A stretch of DNA of 64,000 bases from Platerodrilus igneus (GCA_036346225.1 JARFIW010001368.1:680436-744435); one strand, 5' to 3'; positions 1 to 11,340 are shown, numbered from the stretch's first letter. Notes: a model not told the origin generated them from the letters alone. Translations and numbers: made by a program.

Positions 1-24
1 ATTTTCGGCAGAGGGTCCGCGTGA

Positions 25-231
25 ACCACACCCGGATGTTGGCAAACATCAAAGGACCACGTGCCTCATCCCGGAAGTCGCAAACTTCAAAGGGCCACGC
101 CCCTTGAAAGAATTTTCCAACAGTATCGAGAGAACCAAAAAGTAGGCCCACCCCGGATGTCGGCAAATATCAAAAACCACGTGCTCTACCCCGGAAGTCG
201 GCAAACATCAAAGAGTCACACCCTTCAAAAA
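25..231. repeat. Degenerate 121-bp tandem repeat, two units
   Basis: A motif of the form CGGAWGTCGGCAAACATCAAA recurs at about 33, 72, 154 and 193. The 33/154 and 72/193 pairs are both offset by 121 bp, so the unit is 121 bp with an older 40-bp internal duplication. The array may begin before the window. No coding role is seen, and small reading frames here are incidental. Confidence 0.6.
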
Positions 232-284
232 AAATTTCCCACGGTCTTTAAAATTTTCTCAGACTCAAGTGACCCCATACCTAC

Positions 285-451
285 TTATCCATTTCAATTT
301 TCAAGTTCTTTAGCTTACCTACTTGCTTCATACTTTTGACACTCTACGCTCCGACTCACAGAATGTTCAAGACTCTTTTTTCATACTTTCTGGTCACATC
401 CCTCGAAGTAGTAGTCTCCTCCCGTAGACCCGAATGGTGGACTATTTTAAC
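285..451 (-). mobile_element. RTE-B LINE fragment (5' endonuclease side), left of a SINE
   Basis: This stretch aligns by eye with 54200-54366, the 5'-most part of the long RTE-B copy. Shared strings include GCTCCGAC followed by CAGAATGTT, then a GAACTATTTTAAC-like end. The match resumes only briefly after the SINE at 452-750. It is a decayed non-coding remnant in minus orientation. Confidence 0.55.
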
Positions 452-763
452 TAGGCGACTCCGTGGCGTAGTGGTATGTGTGTTACTACTACGTCCAAGG
501 TTCCAGGTTCGAATCCCGACACGGTCCGCTTGAAAAATGTTAGGCGAACATTTTTCACTAAAACACACCCTCGTTCGGATGAAAGGTAAAATGGAGGTCC
601 CGTGTGTGAGTGTTGTCACGCACGTTAAAGATCCCTACCTTGCTTGGAACAGCAAGAGTTCGGCAAAATTCCAAATTTTCCAGGTAAAAAAAAACTTGCT
701 TCCTGGACAATGTAGTACCTTCTGGTGGAGCATTGGAAAATCACATGTAAGGACTATTTTAAC
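439..763 (+). mobile_element. tRNA-derived SINE, copy 1, with 13-bp TSD
   Basis: SINE body 452-750. The head contains an A-box-like TGGCGTAGTGGT and a B-box-like GGTTCGAATCC, the split RNA polymerase III promoter of a tRNA-derived SINE. The body holds GTTAAAGATCCC and the 3' end is ACATGTAA. GGACTATTTTAAC occurs at 439-451 and 751-763, a perfect 13-bp TSD. The same family occurs at 31967-32271 and 59199-59495. A paralogous RTE copy near 54352-54372 shows the equivalent site without the SINE. Confidence 0.9.
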
Positions 764-3700
764 ACCGAAATCTGTAACATTATTTTGAAATGTTAACGTT
801 TTAACAAATTCATTCATTAATTAAATTTTATCAACTTGTATTACTTATAGGCAGAATTCCTTGATAAATTACCGTTATATTTTAGTAAGTAGCCCTTATA
901 ATATCTAGACCTCAGATTTAGTAATAGCTTTATCCTTAAATATTATAAATTCCAGCCGCTGTCATAATAATTGAAAGGTTCTATCTTCCAAATCCAATAC
1001 AATACCCTTTTAAAACTTATGTCGATTATAGATTGACAAATCTGATAAACTTAAATAGAATTTTACCTTTTATCGTAAACAAAGGAAAGCAATTTTCAGT
1101 TGTAAAACTTAATTTTCTTAATATTTTCGTGATTGACAAAAATTTATAGAAAACGAAACATTACAAATAGCTAAACTATTTTCCAATTTGATTTGTTCAA
1201 AGATTGTAATTTTAAGTGGTCTGGAGACAACCATTGTATTAAAATCCATTTTGGCTCGGGTTAGGTTACCTGGTCTTTTATCAATGGCAGACAGCTGTCG
1301 CCAATAGATATGGTCAACAATTTCAGTACTTAAAATTCCAAAAATGTACAACATATTTAAACCGTTAAAAAAATAATTGCTATCCGTGACACTCATCTTG
1401 AAAGGGGTTGGATTTGGTTTCTGAAATTTTGTTTTTGGGAGGTTCTGTTAATAGTCAACAAAAATATGACGTAAATAATGTTAAAGGATATGGTTGATAT
1501 ATAACTTACGGCTTTAGTCAAAGGAGGGAGATTCTAATGGGGCTTTCACTTTTAAAAACGTAGAAAGAAACGTAGCCAGAGAAGTTAACTGGTAGACTTC
1601 TTCGGCGTAGCAGATATGATATCGCACTTAGTATCACGATAGTAAAAGTGAAAAGGAGTAATTAACTCATGCAGTTCGCGAGGATTTATGCATGTGTGTT
1701 CGCGGATTTATAAGTGATATTAAAATATATAATAAAAAGCTTGTGTGCGTGTGACGCACAAGTTAAGCTATCAACAAGATTCTTTTGAGTAGTTGCGAAG
1801 AACAAGAGCAACAAACGAGATTCTCTCCTCCAATTTAAGAGCTGTTCTGGATTGGAATGCAAACCATCAAACAATTGATGATTTTTAGTAAGTAAGTTTT
1901 TATAGTTAATCTAACATGACGAATTTTTAGTTAATTTAATTGTTAGGACGTTTTGGCCATAAACCGTAAGATTAATTTACTGTGACATTTAGAAGATAAG
2001 TTTTCTTCTATATAAAGTATTTGGGAATTACTTATGTTCATAAAATTATCATAATTCCATATCAACTATTCAATTAAATTTCTAAATTAAAATCCATGAA
2101 TTTCCTAATGTATGAGGTTCACGTTTATTGCTCAGTTGATTAAATAGTTTTTGTTTGCCATTGATTAAGTCAATAGTTTTTTTATTTTTGATCATAGAAT
2201 TTGCATAAGTAGTCAAAAAGGTAAGAATTGATTAAAAAAACAATTGTCCTCCTTGGGATGACAAGTCTCTCAAGGTTTTGCATAAACATTTAGCCATTCT
2301 CGACTTGTCTGACGCCCTTGGTAATTGTCATTAAGCCAAAATATCTATGAAAGGTAAGTGCCAAATTTTTTTCTTGTATAATATATATTAATTTAGCCTT
2401 TTCTGCAAAATTTTAACCCTCTAAACGATCCACGACCTTCCGCTATCTAGTGCCGGTGACCCCCTTTAATTTTTTTTACAGGCCGCCCCCATTTTATAAT
2501 TTTAATAAAAAAATATACTTAGTAGCTTTTCTGCCTGTAAAAAATCTTTTACTCCAGAGGATGCCATCTTCTTTAATAACAATTTAAGTACATTATGTAC
2601 TTGGGAGGTAATGTGGTGGTTTTCCGTTGCCTTCTACATCGCAGTACTGTGTCTTATAATGCCGTACCGACCCCTATGGTCTCTGCCAATGTAAGTACCG
2701 AAAGAGCTGCCGCCCTCTTTCGGTTTTTCACTAAAAACTCTACTACTTTGGTAGAACCTGTAGTATGGCTCTTTAGGTCACTGGAACGCTCAAGTCATTC
2801 CACCCATTCTAGTAATCTAGAACTTTTTCAAGGTGCAGATCCAATCGGAATGGTATTTTCATTAATGAGACTTGATTGTTTTAATATGAAATAGAATGTA
2901 ACACAGTATCTCTTTGTTAGAAAACTCGTAATGTTTGGGCATTTCCTACTTATAAAAAAATGTTTCAAAAATTATTTAAAATACGCAAAATATCAACAAA
3001 CACCAGGAAAATTTAACATTAACTGAATGTGTAGCTTTGTTAGTGCATCTGAAATAGCCACAGCCTACGTCAAAAAAAAAATTACTTTTGGGAATTTAAA
3101 AAAGTGTACTTAAATTATTGATACGGAAAGAAATATGGAAAACGGTCACCCAGAGAGACATTTACAAGGTATACCTTCTTGTTCCACTCTGTTATTGACA
3201 ACAATACAATAGAGCTATTTGTATAAGCAGTTGTTACATTAATATTTATAAATTATTTAAAATTCAGATATGTTCTTAATATAAAATTATGTTGTTTGCC
3301 AGGTTCAGATTATAAATAAACTGGTTTCAACTACACATTGCAAGTTTATACTTACATCATCAAGTGTTGCTGTATAAGCTTTCTAAGACCAAAGCTTGGC
3401 ACTATAATCTTCATTTTGATAATCCTTTTGTAACCTTTTCACTCTAAAGTTGCTTCAATAATAAACATTTATTATCTTGTATCGGTTGTGGACGCACTTC
3501 ATCGGCTATAAAAATTACTGTTCGTTTTTAAAACTTAGTAAATTTTGATTAAAATCTTTAGTGAAGGTCGGGAATTTAAGAAAAAGTATTGACGATTCTT
3601 TTTCAACGCAATGTATTTTTTTTTTTTGGAGTTTAATCAACGTCTAATTGTTTACGTATGATTTACTCGCTAAAAAATAGTTGCCTTTACGAAATTAACT

Positions 3701-4440
3701 TCACTTCTTTGACGAACAGCACTTAGTTAACACGTTGCTTCGTATAACGAGGTGTGGTGTACCAAAGAAGTGTAAATGTTTCAATGCAGTTGGAATATCC
3801 AAAACAACATCATCGCAATCAGTACAAACACCGCCTGATACAATTTCCTTACATAACACCATGACGTCAATGATACTATCGGTAATTCAACCTATTCCTG
3901 CACATGAAAAACCCGAATAAATTTGTAGTATGTAAAATAGGGCGGATCCAGGCAAAGGGAGAGGGACACATATTGTTTCTAAACAATTAAATTTTTACAT
4001 ACCAAATTACACAGTAATATTTAAATTAACACAAGAAAACTAAAAAAAATTAATAAATCCAAACGGAATCAAATTATAAATTCAACCCTACGAACACCAG
4101 AATTGCAAATCTGTGGATAACACTAAGCAGTCTATTTCGTGTCGCAAGCCTTATGCGGGTTAGCTTTTGGTTCTTTGGGAGCTTCTTTTTTAAAACAATT
4201 TATTTCCCAAAAACTTTTCTATCAGTTTTATTCTCAATTATACCAATACAAAAATTATTTCTTTCTTGTTACAATCAACTTAAACGTTTATATTCTCTAA
4301 ACTGATTGAAATTGACAAACTATTTGAAGCTAATAATCAATAATTATGGGGAGTAGCTTGAACAACCAACTATGTTAAAGTTATGAAGTGCAAGACTGAC
4401 TGGCCATCAGTGGCTCCTCAGGGTATTTATGTAATATTGT
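764..4440. other. AT-rich stretch with no recognised gene
   Basis: No transposon domain, RNA gene or convincing exon was recognised. Reading frames at 2595-2894 (plus) and 3735-3920 (plus) are short. The first contains an AATGTAAGT donor-like site near 2690. The second encodes a Cys-rich segment, but neither resembles a family I know. The rest is A/T-rich with homopolymer runs. Confidence 0.5.
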
Positions 4441-5197
4441 GGGAGGCTTTCACGGCCAGAATCATTATAAATATTTATGGTCCGGATTGAGACCGTCTCA
4501 TTTCATAACCTAAGGTCGACGGTTCGCCCACTTTTGTAAGGGGCTTCAAAATAATAATAAAGAGAAGAATCATAATATTAAGCAAACAAATTAAAGTGTA
4601 AAGAGTAGAGTTAGTCCTGAGCTAGCAGACTCGCTAGCCCATTCAAAGTCAAAAGGTGTCTTGTGGCGAAGTAACTGGTGAAAGTAGCGGAAGTGGTAGT
4701 TTATGTAGGGCGAGAACTTGATGCATGAGTGATCATGCATAGAGAGGAGTGTCGTAGTGGATCAGTGAACGTCACAGTTCCGCTGTTGTGAACATAGGCT
4801 TGTTTTCCAAATGGGGGAAAGGCAGTAGCCATCGTCTTTGTTTAGATTATTAGAATTTTTATTGATTTCGATCGAATTTCTAATTTTTCTATTGTAGAAA
4901 AATGAAATTCTGGCAATTAGTTTCGTCTTGTCAAAGTTAATGGTATGCCCTACTTCATGTTGGTGTTCAGCCACCGCTGAGCGATTTTACTGGCTTGTTC
5001 TTAAGCATCGCTTATGCTCGTTTAATCTGTACTGACCGTCCTGTTTCTCCTATGTATACTAAACCGCAACTGCAAGGTATACTATATACGCCTGGGGCTT
5101 TAAGACTATTTTCGGAATCTTTTGGGGTTGGTAATATTTGTGAAATTTTATTAGTAGGTTTATAGATTGTTTTGATGTTGTGTTTACGTAGAATTTT
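4441..5197 (-). mobile_element. Penelope-like element PLE-A, copy 1 (3' part only)
   Basis: Nearly colinear with 9631-10395 of PLE-A copy 2. On the minus strand it encodes the GIY-YIG endonuclease and its C-terminal tail, followed by the element's 3' end. The hammerhead-like core present in copy 2 is decayed here (TTGAAG instead of CTGATGAAG, GAAC instead of GAAA). At 5192-5197 (AATTTT) the sequence switches to an RTE-B LINE. A second frame at 4762-4974 carries the remainder of the tail after a frameshift. Confidence 0.85.
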
Positions 5198-5419
5198 CAT
5201 ACTGTATCTCTCTGTTAGAACTGTTTCCATTTCATTAAGAGCTGCTTCTAACTTTTCCTTGCTAAATGCTAATACCAATATATCATCTGCAAATCTAAGC
5301 ATATCAATCTTTTGTCCCTGCATAGTAATTCCAAACGTCTTCCTGCATTTGACAGTATTCATTGCCTCTTCAATGTACAATTTAAAAATTAATGGAGATA
5401 GGGAACCCCCCTGTCTCAC
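5012..5419 (-). pseudogene. Chimeric ORF: RTE reverse transcriptase fused to PLE GIY-YIG domain
   Basis: A 135-codon open frame. The N-terminal ~75 residues are RTE LINE reverse transcriptase, with GGSLSPLIF and the catalytic MLRFADDI motif. The rest is PLE: a linker with LRKHNIKTIYKP and the GIY-YIG signature YSIPCSCGLVYIGETGRS. The fusion is at the AATTTT shared by both parents (5192-5197) and happens to keep frame. The LINE fragment has lost its fingers region and thumb, and the PLE has lost its own reverse transcriptase. There is no sign of expression. I read it as a junction of two retroelement copies, not a functional gene. Confidence 0.8.
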
Positions 5420-5489
5420 GCCTTTCCTAATATTTACTTCTCTACGTTACTGCTCTAATTCTATTACAGCTGTTTGCTCTTTGTATTGT
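5192..5489 (-). mobile_element. RTE-B LINE fragment (reverse transcriptase palm)
   Basis: Aligns with 30465-30760 of the RTE-B copy nested in the P element and with 51685-51935. It covers reverse transcriptase from the ..EQ.REVN region through FADD. It is truncated at both ends: the left end is fused to PLE-A, the right end stops at CTTTGTAT near 5489. Confidence 0.85.
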
Positions 5490-6002
5490 TGACTATATCA
5501 AAGTGCACGAGCCGAACATAAAACAAACTAAAGAACCCCGAGAATTTCCAACTAATTTTTTGTGCTACCAAAAATCAGCACGCTCATTGGCCAAACAAAA
5601 TTTAAATATTTTTTTACGCTTGAAAATTGATGTACACAATTTCATTGGTTAAAGACATCATTAACGTTTTTCAACACAGGCAGCATAGGAAATGAAAGTG
5701 TATAAATCAATTACAAATTCCCCGAAAGGCATTCGTTGGTGCTCCCCATAGCCAAAGAATCAACTTGCAGTGCTCATACCTCAGTGAGCAGTGCTCTCCA
5801 TATTCTGCTTATTCCAGTGACGCTGTCTGCCGCCGTACTTGGGGCACGCCACTATAATTCGTCATAGTCAATAGTAAATTAAGCTACGTAGGGCAGTAAG
5901 TTCCGTTCTGTCCACTAGGCCAGCAGGAAGCAAGCACAGAACGCACTCGGAATTGCCTTTCGACCAGCCATAGCACCCTCGAGGCTCCTGTCGCCTCTGC
6001 CA
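5490..6002. other. Unassigned stretch, locally GC-richer
   Basis: No recognised domain. From about 5810 the base composition becomes GC-richer than the surroundings and continues into the 6003-6262 open frame. Confidence 0.4.
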
Positions 6003-6262
6003 CTATCGCCAAACCATCTTTGGCTTCTGCAAGTGCGGCGGCAAGAACTGATTCAAACCGCTCCCACGACCACGACGTCCCGAGATATCGTTTATTGTAA
6101 TGACGTCGCTTGCGTCTATCAGCTCTACTTCCGAGACACCATCCCCGTAGAATTCAACGGCGACGCACTTGGCGAGGTCTAAGGCATCACTACTACGACG
6201 CATTCCGAAGAGTTCCGCAGACCGCCGTAGACTTCCGAACTCTTTAACACAGTATATATGTT
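6003..6262 (-). CDS. Unrecognised GC-richer open frame (possible exon or TE remnant)
   Basis: The minus strand is open for at least 66 codons from the ATG at 6203, and the same frame continues upstream to about 6240. The peptide is acidic in the middle (VSEVELIDASDVITIND) and ends with a basic proline-containing tail before a stop at 6003. Codon composition is less AT-rich than the flanks. I recognise no family. It could be a host exon or a piece of a transposon polyprotein. Confidence 0.25.
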
Positions 6263-6580
6263 CAATTTATAGTTGTTATTCTCATATTATAATTCTTATA
6301 TTTACACGTTGCCCTCACAAGTAAATTTCGAAGCCTTCCAAAGACATCTGGAACTCCTAAAACTGTATATATTTTCCAACTATCGTTATTCAAGTTTCTA
6401 CTCAGCCTCACAAGTAAATTCCGAAGCTTTCCGAAAAGTTCCGAAGACCGCTGAAGACGTCTGGACCTCTTAAAGCTGTATATATTTTTAACTATCATTA
6501 TTCAAGTGCCTGCTCAGCTTTAGAAGTAAGTTCCAAAGCCATCCAAAGAGTTCCGAGAACTACCGAAGACTTCTGAACCT
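6206..6580. repeat. Degenerate ~112-bp tandem repeat
   Basis: The block CTGTATATATTTT, AACTATC, TTATTCAAG recurs at about 6364 and 6476. It is followed each time by CAAGTAAATTCCGAAG-like and AGTTCCGAAGAC-like strings. About three to four imperfect units are present, ending at a TA microsatellite (6582-6604). Confidence 0.6.
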
Positions 6581-6581
6581 C

Positions 6582-6604
6582 TATATATATATATATATAT
6601 ATAT
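6582..6604. repeat. (TA)n microsatellite
   Basis: Uninterrupted TA dinucleotide run of about 11 units. Confidence 0.9.
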
Positions 6605-6644
6605 TGCCGTGTATCTTTGTTAAAGTTAGTATTTTCTCAAAAAA

Positions 6645-6680
6645 TATTCGAGCCCCAACGTTGGGCCGTCATAAGATATG
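6645..6680 (-). other. tRNA-Lys 3'-end / retrotransposon primer-binding-site-like motif
   Basis: The plus strand reads CGAGCCCCAACGTTGGGC, matching the acceptor/T-arm 3' end of a metazoan tRNA-Lys. Its complement is the primer-binding site used by many LTR retrotransposons. Similar decayed copies lie at 9508-9530 and 9552-9575. No adjacent LTR pair is recognised. Confidence 0.45.
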
Positions 6681-6689
6681 GCGTGTATC

Positions 6690-7980
6690 TCTGGTACAAT
6701 CCTCTCACCAACAAAAATATATTTTCGAAAATTTTATTAACTTTTCAAAACTCGAAAATAGAAATATTTTCAAAAATTAAATAATTCAAAAAAAAATATT
6801 TCTTACCCGTTTTCCTCTCTTCCTCGGTTGAATGGCCTTCTTCAACTGCTTCCGGCTAGCTCAGTTGGACCTGCTTTTGGATATTTATATTCACTCTCAA
6901 ATTCTATCATTCACGCACACTCCCAATAAAACCACAAAATACAACCAACATACAATCTTTTATTTATTACTATTTACAAATGAAATTCAATATTGTTCAT
7001 ATTTCATTGATCACATTACACTTCAGTAAACCCTATTTTGTAATGTCCTATAATTTATTTTTTTTTATTTTAAATTAACAAACACATAAAATGTACCCGG
7101 AGTAAATGGGCCTTGAATAATACCTTCTTTATAATTTATTTTTAACCTAAGTAAACTCTGGAGTATGGTGAGCTCATGATAACCCAGTTAATTATGCATA
7201 CTGTATGCCCTTTTACTTTGCATACTCTTGCAACAAATTAAAAAACAAAGCCATGTACTCCTCACAAAAATGTCACGTTCTGATGGAACGTTAAAAAGCT
7301 TTCTAGACACCTTCAAATTTCTAGTTAAATACCATAATAAAGTTATTTACACGTATTATGTTCAATGCGCAAATAATCCACGACACCTTCAGAATCACTC
7401 TCATACGTCGCCCAATATTCACAGTTTATAAGAATCACAATTTCAAATCGTTACCTGGAAATTTCTAGACGATCTCCGCTCCGTGGACGATGCCATGTTT
7501 TATTCTCTGCTTTACGGGCTGTTTCTAGCTATTACTAGAAGAACTCCATATACGTTGAACTGCTAGCGCTGCCTCCACGGTGTACCCTATTTCCAAATCC
7601 AACTCAATTATACGTCTTTCACAATTATTGACTGTAATCTACGTTACTTAACGTCCCGACACGAGTTGGTTAAAAATTATAGGTAATACCTCAATTAAAA
7701 AATGTAATCTCGGCACACAAACCGCGTACTAATTAAGAGGCTACCACCATGCAATATAATTTAAATGATTTTATAATACTTACAACTCGTGTTAACTTTC
7801 ATACGTCGTTTGGAGCGATCGAAATATTAAGGCCTTCACCACCTCTTCCAAAAACATTTATACACTTAGGCTGCCACCTCCTGGCCGCGTTTCATTCGAA
7901 ATCCCCCGTCTACAACAACACTTTCTTAAAATTTCGAGCTCAACCGTTTTCTAAGTTCGCGAATTTCAGCGCGTCCTTAT
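6690..7980. other. No recognised gene
   Basis: AT-rich sequence. Short frames at 6832-7029, 7228-7431 and 7749-7982 have no family resemblance that I can see. The 260-bp satellite starts sharply at its right edge. Confidence 0.5.
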
Positions 7981-9033
7981 GATATTCTCTGAAAATTAAT
8001 CTACACTATACTCGTATCTGTTTCGCGTTTAACTAACAATATCGACCAATCGTATATTTACTGACGTCCTATAAATCCCTCTTATACTACCGTTGTCTCT
8101 TGCTTATGTGTTTTCTAACCTGCTCTGAGTGGTAGAAAATCGATATTCTTGACCATCTGCTATCTAAATCCACGTGGACTTCTACGTGCTTTAAATCACC
8201 CCTCGTTAGTTTTTACTACGAATAGATGCGACGGTTTACTGATATTCTCTGAAAATTAATCTACACTATGCTCGTATCTGTTTCACGTCTAACTAACAAT
8301 ATCGACCAATCGTATATTTACTGATGTCCTATAAATCCCTCCTATACTACCGTTGTCTCTTGCTTATGTGTTTTCTAACCTGATCTGAGTGGTAGAAAAT
8401 CGATATTCTTGACCATCTGCTATCTAAATCCACGTGGACTTCAACGTGCTTTAAATCACCCCTCGTTAGTTTTTACTACGAATAGATGCGACGGTTTACT
8501 GATATTCTCTGAAAATTAATCTACACTATGCTCGTATCTGTTCTACGTCTAACTAACAATATCGACCAATCGTATATTTACTGATGTCCTATAAATCCCT
8601 CCTATACTACCGTTGTCTCTTGCTTATGTGTTTTCTAACCTGATCTGAGTGGTAGAAAATCGATATTCTTGACGATCTGCTATCTAAATCCACGTGGACT
8701 TCTACGTGCTTTAAATCACCCCTCGTTAGTTTTTACTACGAATAGATGCGACGGTTTACTGATATTCACTGAAAATTAATTTACACTATGCTCGTATCTG
8801 TTTCACGTCTAACTAACAATATCGACCAATCGTATATTTACTGACGTCCTATAAATCCTTCCTATACTACCGTTGTCTCTTGCTTATGTGTTTTCTAACC
8901 TGATCTGAGTGGTAGAAAATCGATATTCTTGACCATCTGCTATCTAAATCCACGTGGACTTCAACGTGCTTTAAATCACCCCTCGTTAGTTTTTACTACG
9001 AATAGATGCGACGGTTTACTGATATTCTCTGAA
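7981..9033. repeat. 260-bp satellite, four copies
   Basis: Units start at 7981, 8241, 8501 and 8761 (each beginning GATATTC[TA]CTGAAAA), with a 13-bp start of a fifth unit at 9021. The period is exactly 260 bp each time, and units differ only by scattered substitutions. The left flank is unrelated. The unit has no long open frame. Confidence 0.97.
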
Positions 9034-9480
9034 CTTGTAGCTTTATCTTCAAAAATTACGTAGAAGCTGACATTTACAAAACACGCAGGTGTTTAATTAA
9101 CTGACGTTTTAACACAACACTTCTACGAGTTGAAGTTCGACGTATTTCTACCCCACCGATATATTTGTTTGTTAGCAACGCGTGTCACCTTGGTATTATT
9201 GGATTTTTTTACACACTTTTATGCATATTATACGTCAATAATCGTTCAATTACAATCAATTAAATTAATAAATTAATGACATTGGCTTCTACCATTTATA
9301 CTTTGCTAACCTATTAAATTTTAATTAAAAATTTAAAATTTTGTTAATATTTGTTACTTAAAAATGAACTAACTGGAATAAATTTTGCAAGTAAATTTTG
9401 GTTGTTCCTTTATACAGGGTGTTTTGAAATTGCTTCGTTTATATCTATTTTTAACCCTTTAAAACCACTATAATATATAT
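9034..9480. other. No recognised gene
   Basis: AT-rich non-repetitive sequence between the satellite and the tRNA-Lys-like motifs. Confidence 0.5.
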
Positions 9481-9615
9481 TGCAGTGGATTTCTTTGATT
9501 ACCTTCGAGCCCCACGAATTGGGCACCATAATAATTGCTATGGAAGTCTTATATCGAGCCCCAGCGTTAGGCCGTCATAAATATTGCTGTGAATTTCTCT
9601 GGATTATGCTCCTGC
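9480..9615. repeat. Two tandem units around tRNA-Lys 3'-end-like motifs
   Basis: Two imperfect units share TATTGC-GTG-ATTTCTTTGATTA-like and TCGAGCCCCA motifs, at 9508 and 9552. A similar unit occurs around 6605-6690. They resemble the border between an LTR and a tRNA-Lys primer-binding site in reverse orientation, but no LTR ends can be assigned. Confidence 0.4.
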
Positions 9616-9699
9616 CAAAGTTGATATTGTCGGAGGCTTTCACGGCCGGAGTCATTATAATTATTTATGGTTCCGGTTTCGGACCGTGTCATTTTATAA

Positions 9700-9743
9700 A
9701 TTAAGGTCGACGTTTCGCCCACTTTTGTAAGGGGCTTCATCAG
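9700..9743 (-). ncRNA. Hammerhead-ribozyme-like motif in PLE-A 3' end
   Basis: The minus strand reads CTGATGA (9743-9737), a helix II of GCCCC paired with GTGGGC across an ACAAAA-type loop, then GAAAC (9716-9712) and the palindrome GTCGAC (9711-9706). CTGATGA...GAAA is the conserved hammerhead core. PLE terminal repeats are known to carry such minimal type I ribozymes, often acting as dimers through a short stem III. The exact cleavage triplet could not be placed with confidence. Confidence 0.55.
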
Positions 9744-9959
9744 GACAATAAATATAAAAGTTAAGAACGATAATATTAAATAGACAAGTCACAGTGTAAA
9801 GAGAAGAGTTACTCCTGAACTAGCAAACTCACTAGCCCATTCATAGCCAAAAGGTGTCTTGTGGCGAAGTAACTGGTAAAAGTAGCGGAAGTGGTAGTTT
9901 ATATAGGGCGAGAACTTGATGCATGAGTGATCATGAATAGAGAGGAGTGTCGTAGCGGA

Positions 9960-10300
9960 TCAGTGAATGACACGGTTCCGCTGTTGTGAACATAGGTTTG
10001 TTTTCCAAATGGGGGAAAGGCAGTAGCCATTGTCTTTGTTTAGATTATTAGAATTTTTATTGATTTCGATCGAATTTCTAATTTTTCTATTGTAGAAAAA
10101 TGGAATTCTGGCAATTAATTTCGCCTTGTCAAAATTAATGGTATGGCCTGTTTCATGTTGGTGTACGGCCACCGCTAAGCAATTGTACTGGCTTGTTCTT
10201 AAGCATCGCTGATGCTCGTTTAATCTGTACTGACCGTCCTGTTTCTCCTATGTATACTAAACCGCAGCTGCAAGGTATACTATATACGCCTGGGGCTTTA
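9960..10300 (-). pseudogene. PLE-A GIY-YIG endonuclease domain and C-terminal tail
   Basis: The signature region around 10290-10210 encodes a GIY-YIG module like YSIPCSCGLVYIGETGRS of copy 1. A 70-codon tail in another frame (10172-9960) contains HQHETGHTINFDKAK. In PLEs this single-strand nicking endonuclease follows the reverse transcriptase and primes integration. A frameshift separates signature and tail, so the domain is not translatable as one piece. Confidence 0.8.
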
Positions 10301-10657
10301 AGACTATTTTCGGAATCTTTTGGGGTTGGTAATATTTGTGAAATTTTATTAGTAGGTTTATAGATTGTTTTGATGTTGTGTTTACGTAGAATTTTGCCAA
10401 TTCAGTCTGTTACTCTGTGTATATATGGAAGGATTGTTAAAGATCGTGTATCGGGATTACAGGGTGGTTTGGGGGTTCGTGTAGGATGCAAATGCCGGTT
10501 TATTACTCTGCCGATATCTGAGTTACGTTAACCGTTTTTTCTAAGACTAGTTTTAAGATGGGTCAGCTCATTATATAAGTGTTCTGGTTGTGAAATCTTA
10601 ATTGTACTGTGGACTAGGGTTGATTACCGATGATTTTTGTGAGGGATGATGATGTGA

Positions 10658-11340
10658 CTACGCATGTACGTATCTGTCTGTGTGTGTGGGTTTTCGATAC
10701 ACGGAATGACCTAGTCGTCCGTTAGGTTGGCGCTTCACCAGAACGTCAAGAAATGACACAGTTCCGCTCTTTTTAATTTCTATGGTGAACTTAGTATCTT
10801 TATGTTGATTCTTTATGTGATCTAGAAAATTATTGAGCGTTTGGTGTCCATGTCGCCAGATTACAAAAGTGTCATCTATATAACGGAGTCGAGTTTTTGT
10901 TTTAAAGTCTGTTAATTCTAGAGCCATGGATTCCAAAGACTCTATGAATATATTGGCCACAGTAGGGGATAGAGGTGAGTTCATTGGTGTGCCCGAAGTT
11001 TGTTTGTAAAATTGTCCGTCGAAGACAAAATAGATAGAAGTAAAAGCATTTTCAATAAGCGTTGCCAGGTACTCAAATTCGTTTTCTTGAGGTAGGAGTT
11101 GTTTAATAATGGGAACAGTGTCTATGACAAATACGTTTGTAAATAGGGATGTTACATCAAAACTGACTAGTATATCATTAGGGCCTAGCTCAATATTTGC
11201 AATTAGTTCTAACAAAAGAGCGGAGTTTAAAACATAAGTAAGGGTGTTACCGGAATTAACTTTTAAGAAATTTGCTAGGTATTTTGCCAGATGGTAGGTT
11301 GGCAAGTCAATTGTGCTAACTATCAGGCGGAGAGGGTCTT
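10658..11340 (-). pseudogene. PLE-A reverse transcriptase
   Basis: About 227 open codons. The frame enters at DPLRLIVSTID (about 11337) and includes SFDVTSLFTN, a GTPMNSPLSP block and the catalytic YIDDTFVIW. It ends with SFLDVLVKR and YRKPTHTDRY, all PLE reverse transcriptase landmarks. The usual Gly of the G-x-P-M-G-S loop is Asn. A TAG stop at 10658 interrupts the conserved segment, which continues in frame as SHHHPSQKSS, and a frameshift follows about 20 codons on. The N-terminal region is truncated, so the copy is dead. Confidence 0.9.

Larger units (their letters stand above)
9631..11340 (-). mobile_element. Penelope-like element PLE-A, copy 2 (5'-truncated)
   Basis: Minus-strand PLE with reverse transcriptase (11340-10658), a frameshifted linker (10660-10400), GIY-YIG endonuclease (about 10300-9960) and a 3' end with a hammerhead-like motif. 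Similarity to PLE coding sequence stops at about 11340, so the N-terminal domain is missing. A fragment of a PLE N-terminal domain, possibly of the same family, lies at 17058-17473. Confidence 0.92.

Noticed and set aside
452..530. tRNA gene at SINE heads (also 59199-59275 and the complement near 32190-32270)
   Set aside because: A and B boxes are present, but each is followed by a conserved ~220-bp body and flanked by TSDs, so these are SINE heads and not tRNA genes.
2595..2894. 99-codon plus-strand frame with an internal GTAAGT
   Set aside because: No recognisable domain, and the donor-like site lies inside the frame; evidence too thin for a gene call.
3735..3920. Cys-containing plus-strand frame as a host exon
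   Set aside because: No convincing acceptor or family; kept only as a note under the gene-less interval.
7981..9033. CRISPR array
   Set aside because: The tandem repeat has no unique spacers, a 260-bp unit and a clearly eukaryotic context.
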